A DNA stretch of 64,000 nucleotides from Geomonas anaerohicana (GTDB lineage Bacteria > Desulfobacterota > Desulfuromonadia > Geobacterales > Geobacteraceae): positions 372,001-436,000 of the forward strand of contig NZ_JAEMHL010000002.1 in assembly GCF_016458305.1 (NCBI RefSeq), written 5' to 3'. Under the pieces are notes generated by a model. It was not told where the DNA came from and searched no databases. It saw nothing but the letters and a program-made list of their open reading frames with translations. Both the position numbers and the translations under genes were made by a program. This document shows positions 7,567-15,387 of the stretch, in pieces (within the stretch, counting starts at the first letter, position 1; every line of letters begins with the position of its first letter).

Positions 7567-8802
7567 TCATTCCTTGCTGGTTTTCCGGAACGGGAGCACT
7601 TTGGCGCCGGCCTTCAGACCGTCCAGGTAGTCGGACCAGATTTGCATCATTTCCTTTCGCTGGGGGAGAAAAGCTGTCCTGTTGTAGGCCCTGCCGTTCG
7701 GGTCCCGTACCGCGTGGGCCAGCTGGTGCTCGATGAGGTCGGGCCTGAAGTTCAGGACCTCGTCCAGGATGGTACGCGCCGTAGCCCGGAAGCCGTGCCC
7801 GACGATGGTGTTGCCGTCAAAGCCCATGCGCCGGAAGGAGGCGTTGATGGTGTTGTCGGACATGCAGCGGGAAAAAGATCTGGTGGAAGGGAAGACGTAT
7901 TTGCCGTGGCCGGTCAAGGGCTTTAGTTCCTCGAGGATAGCCACCGCTTGCCGTGAAAGGGGCACCAGGTGCGGTAGCCCCATCTTCATCTTTGAGGCGG
8001 GGATGCTCCACTCTCCGGCTTCCAGGTCGATCTCGGCCCACTCCATGTGCCTCAATTCCCCCGGCCGGACGAAGAGCATGGGGAGGAGCTTCAGGGCGGA
8101 CTGAGCCACCAGGCTCCCCTGGTAGCCGTCCATCGCGCGCAACAGCGGAGCGAGTTCCTTTGGGTCAGTCACAGCCGCCATGTGCTTCCGGGTCTTGCTG
8201 GTTGGCGGCAGGTACCCCTTGAAGCCCGCGGAGATGTCGTAGTTGGCCCGGTCGGTTGCGATCGCGTAGGTGTAGACCTGCCCCAGGATGGTGCGGACCC
8301 GGCGCGCCGTCTCGATGATCCCGCGCGACCTCACCCGGTCCAGGATCCCCTTGATCTCTTTCGCTGTCACCTCGGCAATGGGCTTCGTGCCGATCCAGGG
8401 GAAGACATCCTTTTCCAACCGGGTCAGGACGGTGGCGGCGTGGTCCGCGGACCACATCTGGTTGCCCACCATGTGTTTGTGCCATTCACGTGCAATGGCC
8501 TCAAAGGCGTTGGCAATACGTTCGAGCTTAGCCTCCTTGGCCCGTTTGCGCTCCTGGGACGGGTCAATGCCCTTGGCGACCATGCACTTCGCCTGGTAGG
8601 TGCGCTCCCGCGCATCAGCAAGCGTAATGTAGGGGTAGACCCCGAAGGAAATCAGCTTCTCGTTTCCGTCGAAGCGGTACCTGAAGCGCCACCATTTCCC
8701 GCCCCTGGGATGAACGTATAGGTAAAGGCCCTCGCCGTCCGACAGCCTGTAGACCTTTTCCTTCGGCTGCGCTTTCCTGATCTGAAGGTCACTGAGTCTC
8801 AT
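7567..8802 (-). CDS. int: P4-type tyrosine recombinase / site-specific integrase
   Basis: The ATG at 8802 has GGAGG 7 nt upstream on the minus strand. The 411-residue product has the N-terminal DUF4102 arm-binding domain (LSDLQIRKAQPKEKVYRLSDGEGLYLYV), a SAM-like core-binding domain (about 100-190) and a catalytic domain with R246 (RPGELR), H336/R339 (HGFR), H359/H363 (HQLAH) and nucleophile Y373. It catalyses insertion and excision at the tRNA-Sec 3' end. All catalytic residues are present, so it may be active, although the adjacent AlpA gene is broken. Confidence 0.95.
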   Translation of the reverse strand: MRLSDLQIRKAQPKEKVYRLSDGEGLYLYVHPRGGKWWRFRYRFDGNEKLISFGVYPYITLADARERTYQAKCMVAKGIDPSQERKRAKEAKLERIANAFEAIAREWHKHMVGNQMWSADHAATVLTRLEKDVFPWIGTKPIAEVTAKEIKGILDRVRSRGIIETARRVRTILGQVYTYAIATDRANYDISAGFKGYLPPTSKTRKHMAAVTDPKELAPLLRAMDGYQGSLVAQSALKLLPMLFVRPGELRHMEWAEIDLEAGEWSIPASKMKMGLPHLVPLSRQAVAILEELKPLTGHGKYVFPSTRSFSRCMSDNTINASFRRMGFDGNTIVGHGFRATARTILDEVLNFRPDLIEHQLAHAVRDPNGRAYNRTAFLPQRKEMMQIWSDYLDGLKAGAKVLPFRKTSKE

Positions 8803-8813
8803 GACTTACCTCC

Positions 8814-8899
8814 AGTTACCCACACCAAAAAGCCCCAGTTACCCACATTTTGGGGGATGTTTGGACGGGAGTTACCCACAAGTTACCCAAAAGTTACCC
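8814..8899. repeat. Five phased AGTTACCC boxes upstream of the integrase
   Basis: AGTTACCC occurs at 8814-8821, 8837-8844, 8870-8877, 8881-8888 and 8892-8899, all in the same orientation. Start-to-start distances are 23, 33, 11 and 11 bp, that is, whole or near-whole helical turns. They lie between the integrase start and the tRNA, the expected place of integrase arm sites or an excisionase/AlpA operator. Confidence 0.75.
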
Positions 8900-8943
8900 G
8901 TATTCTGTAGGTCAGTATAACACCGAAATGGACGTTGCAAAAT

Positions 8944-8969
8944 AAAAAACCCGCTGATTTAGCGGGTTT
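8944..8969 (-). terminator. Terminator of the tRNA-Sec transcript
   Basis: On the minus strand AAACCCGCT, loop AAATC, AGCGGGTTT is followed by six T. It lies 33 bp beyond the tRNA 3' end. Confidence 0.8.
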
Positions 8970-9001
8970 AGAATCACGTTGAAACGTGGTGAAATGGTAA
9001 T

Positions 9002-9099
9002 TGGCGGAAGCACATGGGAATCGAACCCACCTGGGAAGTTTCTCACCCCCCACACCGGTTTTGAAGACCGGGCCGCCCACCAGCGACGGTGGTGCTTCC
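9002..9099 (-). tRNA. selC: tRNA-Sec (anticodon UCA)
   Basis: The minus strand gives a 98-nt tRNA with acceptor GGAAGCAC paired to GTGCTTCC and a genomic CCA end at 9002-9004. The anticodon loop CTTCAAA has anticodon TCA, and the variable arm is long. The T-arm GGTGGGTTCGATTCCCATG is canonical. Length, the 8-bp acceptor and the UCA anticodon identify selenocysteine tRNA. It inserts Sec at UGA codons, and its 3' end is the integration site of the island. A second selenium gene (mnmH) is present at 46022. Confidence 0.95.
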
Positions 9100-9121
9100 A
9101 TACTGATCTTTCTGTCGCACT

Positions 9122-9150
9122 TGTTTAAAACATCTCCAACATTAAGTCAA
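9122..9150 (-). promoter_or_regulatory. Candidate promoter of the tRNA-Sec gene
   Basis: On the minus strand TTGACT (9150-9145) and TAAACA (9127-9122) are 17 bp apart and the -10 lies 23 bp before the tRNA 5' end. The -10 is weak. Confidence 0.4.
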
Positions 9151-9282
9151 TATGTAAAATCGAATATAAACCCTCTGACTTCGATCTGAGCGGCGCGCTC
9201 TGTCTCTCTTTAATTTGTTGCTGAGTCTCAATTGTCACCGATATTGCTGTTACTTAGCGATCTGTATCTACCCCGCCCGCCC

Positions 9283-9311
9283 TTGACAAACCATCGTGAT
9301 TTCTGTATAGC
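9283..9311 (+). promoter_or_regulatory. Sigma-70 promoter of the yggT operon
   Basis: TTGACA (9283-9288), 17-bp spacer, TATAGC (9306-9311). It lies 38 bp before the yggT ATG. The rest of 9100-9282 shows no gene. Confidence 0.75.
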
Positions 9312-9348
9312 ATGGCATGCTTAACCACCCAATCTCTGAGGGGGAAAA

Positions 9349-9681
9349 ATGATCCTGCTTGCCAACATCCTCTTGGCCCTTGCGAAGATCGTCGAGTTGG
9401 CCAGTGGTCTTTTAACCATCTACAAGTACATACTGCTCGCCAGCGTCATCATCTCCTGGGTCAACGCCGATCCTTACAACCCCATCGTCAACTTCATCTA
9501 CCGCGTGACGGAGCCGGCTTTGCGCCGCATCCGCCGCTACATGCCGGACACCGGCATGCTCGACCTCTCACCGCTGGTCTTGTTCGCCCTCATCTACCTG
9601 GTGCAGATCATCGTCTTCGACACCGCCTACACCTACCTGATGATCCTCAGTAACCAGCTCAAAGGAGGGGGGGCGCTGTGA
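9349..9681 (+). CDS. YggT family membrane protein
   Basis: A 110-residue protein with hydrophobic segments at about 1-35 and 75-100 and the YggT signature IISWVNADPYNPIVNFIYRVTEPALRRIRR. Members associate with cell division and envelope genes, and in Gram-positive bacteria (YlmG) sit next to sepF and divIVA. The start has GAGGGGG 5 nt upstream. It overlaps the next gene by 4 bp, so the two are translated together. Confidence 0.92.
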   Translation: MILLANILLALAKIVELASGLLTIYKYILLASVIISWVNADPYNPIVNFIYRVTEPALRRIRRYMPDTGMLDLSPLVLFALIYLVQIIVFDTAYTYLMILSNQLKGGGAL

Positions 9682-10124
9682 AGATTACCCCGATGGATAT
9701 CCAGCAGCAGCAGTTCAAGGGGAAGATGCTCGGCGGTCTCGACCCCGAGGACGTGGATGCCTTCCTGCAACTGGTGGCCGGCGAGATGGAGGAACTGATC
9801 AGGGAGAATAACGACCTGAAGGAGCGCCTGAACCGTAACGCGACCCAGATGGCCGAGATGGAGGCCCGCGAGGCGCAGCTGCGCGAGACCATGCTGGCGG
9901 CCCAGCGCATCACCGAGGAGATGAAGGCCAACGCCCAAAAGGAGGCGCACCTCATGATCTCGGAGGCGGAGCTCAAGGGGGAGCGCATCGTCGCCGACGC
10001 CGAGAACAAGCTGGTGCAGCTCAACAACCAGATCCAGGACCTGAAACGGGACAAGCTCCAGTTCGAGACCGGCTTCAAAAACCTCCTGGACACCTACTAC
10101 AAGCTGCTCGCCTTGGATAAATAA
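9678..10124 (+). CDS. DivIVA-domain coiled-coil protein
   Basis: The GTG at 9678 follows AAAGGAGG at 9661-9668 (9 nt). The 148-residue product starts KITPMDIQQQQFKGKMLGGLDPEDVDAFLQ, the membrane-binding N-terminal DivIVA domain, followed by a long coiled coil (about 40-140). DivIVA proteins mark negative membrane curvature at poles and septa. Position between yggT and the DUF167 gene matches the conserved division-associated cluster. Confidence 0.9.
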   Translation: MKITPMDIQQQQFKGKMLGGLDPEDVDAFLQLVAGEMEELIRENNDLKERLNRNATQMAEMEAREAQLRETMLAAQRITEEMKANAQKEAHLMISEAELKGERIVADAENKLVQLNNQIQDLKRDKLQFETGFKNLLDTYYKLLALDK

Positions 10125-10438
10125 TGAGCCAAGAGTCGGTACGGGTAACGCAGACGCCGGAGGGGCTCCTCTTCACGGTACATGTGCAGCCGCGCGCCTC
10201 GCGCTGCGAGATCTGCGGCCCCAAGGAGGGCGAGCTGAGGGTCAGGCTCACGTCGCCTCCGGTCGACGACGCGGCCAACAAGCAGTGCGTGGAACTGATC
10301 GCCAAGAGCCTGGGCATCGCCAAGTCCAAGGTGAGCATCAAGTCCGGGGCCAAGTCCCGGCACAAGGTAGTGAGGGTGGAGGGGGTAGAGCAGGATGATC
10401 TCGACCCGCTATTCAAAATAGACAAGGAGCAGTCATGA
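10124..10438 (+). CDS. DUF167 (YggU) family protein
   Basis: A 104-residue protein with the YggU pattern LLFTVHVQPRASRCEICGPKEGELRVRLTSPPVDDAANKQCVELIAKSLGIAKSKVSIKSGAKSRHKVVRVEG. The family is widespread and structurally known but has no firm function. The ATG at 10124 shares a base with the previous stop, and its own stop overlaps the next start, so it is inside a tight four-gene operon. Confidence 0.92.
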   Translation: MSQESVRVTQTPEGLLFTVHVQPRASRCEICGPKEGELRVRLTSPPVDDAANKQCVELIAKSLGIAKSKVSIKSGAKSRHKVVRVEGVEQDDLDPLFKIDKEQS

Positions 10439-10893
10439 AGGCGAAAGACATTATGGTGACGGACGTGCCCTCCATCACCGAGAGAACCACGGTGGCACAG
10501 GCGGTCCGGGTCATGAAGAGCAACTTCGGCGACGAGAGTTTCTTGAACGCAGCGCCGGGCCTGATCGTGGTCAACGAAAGGGGAGCGCTGGCCGGCATCC
10601 TGACGCCGCTCAGCATCATCACGGCCATCATGGACGGCGCGCCGGAGGGCAAATCCGACCCCGCCTTCTTCGGCTCCCTGTGCGACCGCATCAAGGATCT
10701 TCCCATCTCCGTCATCATGGAACACCAGCCCATCTCGGTAACCCAGGACGCCAGCGTCAGCGACGTGGCGCGGCTCTTCCTCACCCACCGCTTCCAGAGG
10801 GTGCCGGTGGTGGACGGCAAGAAGGTGGTGGGCATCATCTACCGCTCGCGCCTGCTCTTCGCCATTTCCCAGAGTCTCCAGGTTGCCCCTTGA
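10435..10893 (+). CDS. CBS-domain protein
   Basis: A 152-residue protein made of two CBS motifs (about 1-70, KAKDIMVTDVPSITERTTVAQAV, and about 85-150, VIMEHQPISVTQDASVSDVARLFLTHRFQRVPVVDGKKVVGII). CBS pairs bind adenosine nucleotides and act as energy sensors, usually for a partner enzyme or channel; no partner domain is fused here. It is the last gene of the yggT operon, with 4-bp overlap to DUF167. Confidence 0.9.
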   Translation: MKAKDIMVTDVPSITERTTVAQAVRVMKSNFGDESFLNAAPGLIVVNERGALAGILTPLSIITAIMDGAPEGKSDPAFFGSLCDRIKDLPISVIMEHQPISVTQDASVSDVARLFLTHRFQRVPVVDGKKVVGIIYRSRLLFAISQSLQVAP

Positions 10894-10918
10894 CAAAGAT
10901 GGTGGCAGGTCCTTATAT
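10890..10918 (+). promoter_or_regulatory. Sigma-70 promoter of the FmdB-type gene
   Basis: TTGACA (10890-10895), 17-bp spacer, TTATAT (10913-10918). It starts on the stop codon of the CBS gene and gives an untranslated leader of about 55 nt with TAGGAGG before the ATG. Confidence 0.75.
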
Positions 10919-10978
10919 TAATCCTGCCCTTAGCCGTCTTTTGGCCGGTGTCACAGTTTATTAGGAGGTAGCAAAGAA

Positions 10979-11221
10979 ATGCCACTTTACGAGTATCAAT
11001 GCAAAAGCTGCAATAATACCTTTGAGTTGCGCCAGAAGTTCTCCGACGCACCCGCTTCCGAGTGCCCCGCCTGCGGCGGCCCGGTCGAGAAGCTGATCTC
11101 CCAGTCCGGTTTTTCACTGAAGGGGGGAGGGTGGTACGGTGACGGTTACGGCAGCAGTTCCAAGGCCGCACCCGCTTGCCCCTCCGGCGGAAGCTGCGCC
11201 GGCTGCCCATCTGCCTCCTGA
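10979..11221 (+). CDS. FmdB-family zinc ribbon protein
   Basis: The 80-residue product begins MPLYEYQCKSC and has a four-Cys zinc ribbon (C-x2-C at about 8-11 and C-x2-C at about 29-32). A Gly/Ser/Cys-rich tail ends CPSGGSCAGCPSAS. FmdB-type proteins are small putative regulators; their target is not known. It has its own promoter and terminator. Confidence 0.9.
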   Translation: MPLYEYQCKSCNNTFELRQKFSDAPASECPACGGPVEKLISQSGFSLKGGGWYGDGYGSSSKAAPACPSGGSCAGCPSAS

Positions 11222-11234
11222 TTGAAGCCCACCG

Positions 11235-11262
11235 AGGCCCCCGTTCGCGGGGGCCTTTTTTT
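11235..11262 (+). terminator. Terminator with UUCG loop
   Basis: AGGCCCCCG (11235-11243), TTCG, CGGGGGCCT (11248-11256), then T7. Confidence 0.93.
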
Positions 11263-11284
11263 GTCCCGTTTTCCGGCAAAGTCC

Positions 11285-11313
11285 TTTACAAAAACCCTCT
11301 CTTTACTTATTAT
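11285..11313 (+). promoter_or_regulatory. Sigma-70 promoter of folD
   Basis: TTTACA (11285-11290), 17-bp spacer, TATTAT (11308-11313), giving a leader of about 75 nt. Confidence 0.7.
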
Positions 11314-11395
11314 CGACAGCTTAAAACCGACGCCGGTCGGGCCCGCGCGCCCGCACCGCGCCTGCATATTTCATTGAAAAAAGGGGTGCACGTTA

Positions 11396-12241
11396 ATGGC
11401 GAAAATCATCGACGGGAAGGCCATCGCGGCGAAGATCCGCGCAGAAATCAGCGCAGAGGCGGCTCGACTCAAGGAGAAGGGGATCGTGCCCGGTCTGGCC
11501 GTGGTGCTGGTGGGGGAGGACCCGGCCAGCAAGGTCTACGTCTCCATGAAGGAGAAGGCATGCGCTGATGTGGGGATCTTTTCGGACGAATACAAGCTCC
11601 CGGTGGAGACCACCGAAGACGAGCTTTTGGCCCTGATCGAGAAGCTGAACGCGGACCCCAAGATCCACGGCATCCTGGTGCAACTGCCGCTCCCCAAGCA
11701 GATCAACACCGAGCGCATCCTGGAGGCGATCTCTCCGGAGAAGGACGCCGACGGTTTCCATCCCTACAACGTGGGGCGCCTGGTGATCGGCAAGCCGCTC
11801 TTCCAGCCCTGCACCCCTTACGGCGTCATGGTGATGCTCAAGGAGGCGGGGGTCGAGCTCTCCGGCAAGGAGGTGGTCGTGGTGGGGCGCTCCAACATCG
11901 TGGGCAAGCCGGTGGCCTTCATGTGCCTGCAGCAAAACGCCACCGTGACCCTGTGCCACTCCAAGACCCGGGATCTCGCCGGCAAGGTGGCCCAGGCCGA
12001 CGTGGTGATCGCGGCGGTAGGGGTGCCCGAGATGATCAAGGGCTCCTGGATCAAGGAAGGGGCGGTGGTCATCGACGTGGGCGTGAACCGCGTGGGTGAG
12101 AAGAAGCTGGTTGGTGACGTGGAGTACGCGGCTGCCAGCGAGCGCGCCTCGGCCATCACCCCAGTGCCGGGGGGCGTTGGGCCGATGACCATCACCATGC
12201 TGCTGCAGAATACGCTGGAGTCGGCCAAGAGGGGGATGTAG
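11396..12241 (+). CDS. folD: Bifunctional methylenetetrahydrofolate dehydrogenase / cyclohydrolase
   Basis: The 281-residue length is standard. It shows the FolD signatures [21 protein letters not shown] (substrate site with Lys of the YxxxK motif), [12 protein letters not shown] and [11 protein letters not shown], and the NADP site [17 protein letters not shown]. It interconverts 5,10-methylene-, methenyl- and 10-formyl-THF in the cytoplasm, supplying one-carbon units for purines and formyl-Met-tRNA. It stands alone with its own promoter. Confidence 0.97.
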   Translation: MAKIIDGKAIAAKIRAEISAEAARLKEKGIVPGLAVVLVGEDPASKVYVSMKEKACADVGIFSDEYKLPVETTEDELLALIEKLNADPKIHGILVQLPLPKQINTERILEAISPEKDADGFHPYNVGRLVIGKPLFQPCTPYGVMVMLKEAGVELSGKEVVVVGRSNIVGKPVAFMCLQQNATVTLCHSKTRDLAGKVAQADVVIAAVGVPEMIKGSWIKEGAVVIDVGVNRVGEKKLVGDVEYAAASERASAITPVPGGVGPMTITMLLQNTLESAKRGM

Positions 12242-12261
12242 GTCGGGGTCGGCTAAAAGCA

Positions 12262-12304
12262 AATCCCCCCTGTCCCCCCTTCGCAAAAGGGGGGACAGGG
12301 GGGC
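12262..12304. repeat. GC-rich palindromic repeat (family B)
   Basis: AAATCCCCCCTGTCCCCCCTTCGC followed by its near-complement. Related copies occur at 29705-29745 and 29958-29998. The gap 12242-12548 holds this repeat, a family A repeat and no gene. Confidence 0.8.
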
Positions 12305-12388
12305 GCGGGCGGCGCTTCGTGGCAACATACTGCACGCTGCCGGGCTTTTTTCGCAGGACCTCCCGCAAGGGGAGAGGAGAGCAAAGGC

Positions 12389-12415
12389 GGGCGAATGATT
12401 ATTCGCCCCTACAGG
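12389..12415. repeat. Palindromic repeat TGTAGGGGCGAAT-ATTCGCCC (family A)
   Basis: GGGCGAATGATTATTCGCCCCTACAGG. Other copies lie at 18861-18885, 45877-45901, 45955-45980 and a decayed one at 47108-47128. Confidence 0.85.
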
Positions 12416-12548
12416 GTTGGCGGATTCCTCGCCAGGGACGTCCTTCCCAGATATCTGCCCCACCGCTGACCCAGGGAAACGTGCTGCGGGTACATAGCGG
12501 GTGCAGGTCCGCTGCAATTAATTATTTAATGTGACCAAGGAGTTCGCT

Positions 12549-13415
12549 ATGCGCGTTAAAAAGGCGGTGTTTCCGGTCGCGGGCCTGGGCACCAGGTTCC
12601 TGCCGGCCACGAAGTCCACACCGAAGGAGATGCTGCCACTCATCGACAAGCCGCTGGTGCAGTACGTGGTGGAGGAGGCGGTAGCCTCGGGGATCGAACA
12701 GATTCTCTTCGTCACCGGCCGCGGCAAGAGGGCGATCGAAGACCACTTCGACATCTCCTTCGAGCTGGAAACGCTCCTCTACGAGAAGGGGAAGGACCAC
12801 GAGCTGCAGCAGGTGCGCCAGATAGCGGAGATGGCCAACATCTTCTTCGTGAGGCAGAAGGAGGCCCTGGGGCTTGGTCACGCCATCCTCTGTGCCAAGG
12901 ACTTTGTGGGCGACGAGCCTTTCGCGGTACTTCTCGGCGACGACATCATCGACGCACAGCAGCCCTGCCTGGCCCAGCTCCTGGAGACCTACGAGAGCTA
13001 CCGTTCGCCGGTGCTCGCCCTGGAGCAGGTTCCCATGGAGACCATCTCTTCGTACGGCTGCGTCAAGGCCAACCACCTTGCCAAACGCGCCTTCGAGGTG
13101 CTGGACCTGGTGGAGAAGCCGCCGGTCGCGGAGGCTCCTTCGGATCTGGCCATCATCGGCCGCTACATCCTGACCCCGGGGATCTTCCCCATCCTGGAAA
13201 ACCAGGAGCCGGGCAAGGGGGGAGAGATCCAGTTGACCGACGCCATCAAGACGCTCTCGCGCAAGGAGCCGATCTACGGCTGCCGTTTCGACGGCATTCG
13301 CCACGACTGCGGCGACAAGCTGGGCTTTCTGAAGGCGACGGTGGACATGGCGCTCAAGCGCGGCGAGTTCAACGGGGATTTCGAGGCGTTTCTGAGGCAG
13401 CGGCTGGGCTGCTAG
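12549..13415 (+). CDS. galU: UTP--glucose-1-phosphate uridylyltransferase
   Basis: The ATG at 12549 has AAGGAG 7 nt upstream; the earlier GTG lacks one. The 288-residue product has the nucleotidyltransferase signature VKKAVFPVAGLGTRFLPATKSTPKEML and the Lys of LVEKP-like LDLVEKPP. It makes UDP-glucose for cell-surface polysaccharides. No operon partner is present: the opposing TonB-like gene follows. Confidence 0.96.
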   Translation: MRVKKAVFPVAGLGTRFLPATKSTPKEMLPLIDKPLVQYVVEEAVASGIEQILFVTGRGKRAIEDHFDISFELETLLYEKGKDHELQQVRQIAEMANIFFVRQKEALGLGHAILCAKDFVGDEPFAVLLGDDIIDAQQPCLAQLLETYESYRSPVLALEQVPMETISSYGCVKANHLAKRAFEVLDLVEKPPVAEAPSDLAIIGRYILTPGIFPILENQEPGKGGEIQLTDAIKTLSRKEPIYGCRFDGIRHDCGDKLGFLKATVDMALKRGEFNGDFEAFLRQRLGC

Positions 13416-13487
13416 TTGGAGGCAGTTCGCGATACGGCGGTGGGGCTGCTACTCGGAGGCCATTTGGGATACGGCGGTGAGGCTGTT
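13414..13487. repeat. Two imperfect 37-bp tandem copies
   Basis: The unit containing GGAGGC and GATACGGCGGTG starts near 13414 and is repeated at 37-bp offset; the second copy reaches the stop codon of the opposing TonB-like gene. Confidence 0.6.
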
Positions 13488-14340
13488 AGTGCAGCCTGCC
13501 GCTGCCGCTGCCGTAGTGGAAGAAGGCGATCAGTTTGAAGGTTTCGCCGGTGTACCCCTTGGGGAAGGAGCCGATCGGCCCCAGGGCGTTCAGGGTGCGC
13601 AGTACCTCGTCGTCGAGGATCTTGCTCCCCGACGTTTCCAGCATGTCGACCCGGACGATCTCGCCCTTACGGTTGAAGGTGATCCGCACCGGCGTGGTCC
13701 CCTCGATGCCGCGCAGAAGCGCCGCCTGCGGGTAGTGCCACACGCCGTAGATCGCCGTCTCCAGGCGGCGTAAAAAGGAGCCGAACAGGATGTCGTCGGT
13801 GTTGAGGAAGCGGGTGTCACCCTCCTCGACTTCGCTGCGGTACTTCTCCCGGTAGCTTTCCTCCAGGCGCGCCATCTTGGTGGCGCTGGGAAAGAGCTTG
13901 GCGCGGTCGGGAAGCTGGGCCGCCTTGGGCTTGAAGATCCCCTGGCCCGGGGTTACCGGTTCCTGGGAGGGCTGCACCGCCTGAGGCGAGACCGGCTGGC
14001 GCGGCACCGGCACCGGGCGGCTCACCTGCGGCAGCGCTTTCGTCCTGGGCAGCATCCGATCCACCTCATCACGCCCCTTCGGCGCCGTCTCCTTGACAAC
14101 ACGCTGCGGTTTTTCTGAGTACCGCTTGATCTCGGGCTTTGGTTCCTGCTTCTCTTTGGGCTGGGCCTGGGGCTGCGGCGTCAGGTCCGGCAGGTCGGTG
14201 AGGTCGACCATGGTCGGCTCAGGTGCCGTTTTGGGTTGTTCCGGGGGGATAATCGTGATAACAAGATATACCGCTAGGTGCACTAGTAGTGACAGCGCCA
14301 GCAGGTAGAGGAAGTTTTTTTCGATATATCTGTTGGACAT
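13486..14340 (-). CDS. TonB-family energy transducer protein
   Basis: The 284-residue product has one N-terminal membrane anchor (about 10-30, FLYLLALSLLVHLAVYLVI) and a Pro/Lys/Gln-rich periplasmic spacer (about 35-140, with PQPQAQPKEKQEPKPE). The C-terminal TonB domain (about 185-280) has TTPVRITFNRKGEIVRVDMLETSGSKILDDEVLRTL. TonB proteins carry proton-motive force to outer-membrane receptors. No exbB/exbD or receptor gene is adjacent, so its partner is unknown. Confidence 0.88.
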   Translation of the reverse strand: MSNRYIEKNFLYLLALSLLVHLAVYLVITIIPPEQPKTAPEPTMVDLTDLPDLTPQPQAQPKEKQEPKPEIKRYSEKPQRVVKETAPKGRDEVDRMLPRTKALPQVSRPVPVPRQPVSPQAVQPSQEPVTPGQGIFKPKAAQLPDRAKLFPSATKMARLEESYREKYRSEVEEGDTRFLNTDDILFGSFLRRLETAIYGVWHYPQAALLRGIEGTTPVRITFNRKGEIVRVDMLETSGSKILDDEVLRTLNALGPIGSFPKGYTGETFKLIAFFHYGSGSGRLH

Positions 14341-14483
14341 GTATCTCCACCCGCTGTTCCGGGTGATTAGTAAATATCGCGTGATGGTAGAAGATCATCC
14401 GGCAAATTGCAAGGGGTTTGGGGGGCTCCCGGGCACCACGATCTATTGCTGACCCCCAAAACCCTTCCGTAAACATCCGCTCC

Positions 14484-14497
14484 TTGACCTAGGTCAA
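14484..14497. promoter_or_regulatory. Perfect palindrome TTGACCTAGGTCAA upstream of etfB
   Basis: A 14-bp perfect palindrome of the TTGAC-N4-GTCAA type, the form used by CRP/FNR-family regulators. Its centre is about 62 bp before the etfB ATG, and a TAGTAA box at 14516-14521 could serve as -10, placing the palindrome near the activator position. The regulator is not identified. Confidence 0.6.
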
Positions 14498-14552
14498 CTT
14501 TTTTTACCAAATCTCTTAGTAACCTGAAGGCATCAAATAATCCGAGGTCGCC

Positions 14553-15365
14553 ATGCTCGTAGTGGTATGTGTTAAGCAGGTCCCCGACACAACGCAGGTA
14601 CAGATCGATCCCGTCACCAACACCCTGATCCGCGAGGGTGTCCCCTTCATCGTCAATCCCTACGATACCCATGCCGTGGAGCAGGCGCTGCGCTTCAAGG
14701 ACCGCTTCGGCTGCCGCGTTGCCGCCATCTCCATGGGACCGCCCAATGCCGAGGCGACGCTGAGAAAGGCGCTGGCCCAGGGCGTCGACCGCGCCGTGCT
14801 TCTCTCCGACCGCACCTTCGGCGGTGCCGACACGCTCGCTACCAGCAAGGTGCTGGCCGCCGCGATCGAGAAGCTGGCCCAGGAAGAGGAAGTCGGGGTG
14901 GTTATCTGCGGCAAGCAGACCATCGATGGCGACACCGCCCAGGTCGGCCCCGGCATCGCCACCCGGCTCAGCTTCTCCCAGCTCACCCTGGTGGACCGGG
15001 TCGACGAGCTGGATCTTTCCGGCAAGAAGATCCGGGTGAGCCGCAAGCTGGAAGGGCGCCACGAGCACGTGGAGGCGCCGCTGCCGGTGCTTTTGACCGT
15101 GGTGCGCGAGCTGAACCGGCCCCGCTACCCGACAGTTGCCATGCGCCTCGAGTCGGCCGACGCGCAGGTCGAGGTGTGGGACAACAAGGTGCTGCAACTG
15201 GACGTTAACACGATCGGCCTCAAGGGCTCCCCCACCTGGGTGAGCCGCATCTTCTCGCCCGAGCGGGCCAAGGGGGAGATGCTGGGGGACGGTGTGCACG
15301 ACCCGGAAGGTGCGGCGCAGTTGCTGATCGACAAGATGCTGGAGAAGGACCTCCTGGCTCTTTAA
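14553..15365 (+). CDS. etfB: Electron transfer flavoprotein beta subunit
   Basis: The 270-residue product starts MLVVVCVKQVPDTTQVQIDP and has the ETF-beta AMP-site stretch VICGKQTIDGDTAQVGPGIATRLSFSQLT. With EtfA it forms the heterodimer that takes electrons from acyl-CoA dehydrogenases. It is first in an etfB-etfA-oxidoreductase operon (22-bp gap to etfA) that would pass electrons to the membrane quinone pool. Confidence 0.96.
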   Translation: MLVVVCVKQVPDTTQVQIDPVTNTLIREGVPFIVNPYDTHAVEQALRFKDRFGCRVAAISMGPPNAEATLRKALAQGVDRAVLLSDRTFGGADTLATSKVLAAAIEKLAQEEEVGVVICGKQTIDGDTAQVGPGIATRLSFSQLTLVDRVDELDLSGKKIRVSRKLEGRHEHVEAPLPVLLTVVRELNRPRYPTVAMRLESADAQVEVWDNKVLQLDVNTIGLKGSPTWVSRIFSPERAKGEMLGDGVHDPEGAAQLLIDKMLEKDLLAL

Positions 15366-15387
15366 CTACATTACCAAGGGAAAAGCA

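Larger units (their letters stand above)
1..9001. mobile_element. Integrative (probably mobilizable/conjugative) element at tRNA-Sec, right part
   Basis: The stretch from the window start to the 3' end of the selC-type tRNA carries a MobF relaxase, a small RHH-like protein, toxin-antitoxin and toxin-like cargo, an AlpA-type regulator remnant and a P4-type tyrosine integrase whose gene lies next to the tRNA. An integrase adjacent to a tRNA 3' end is the classical arrangement of an integrated island. The left end, and so the second attachment site, lies outside the window, so the exact boundaries and core duplication cannot be seen. No conjugative type IV secretion genes are visible here; they may lie further left or be absent. 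Confidence 0.85.

Noticed and set aside
7252-7926. Plus-strand open frame over the AlpA/integrase 3' region
   Set aside because: It overlaps the well-supported integrase and the AlpA remnant on the other strand and shows no family features.
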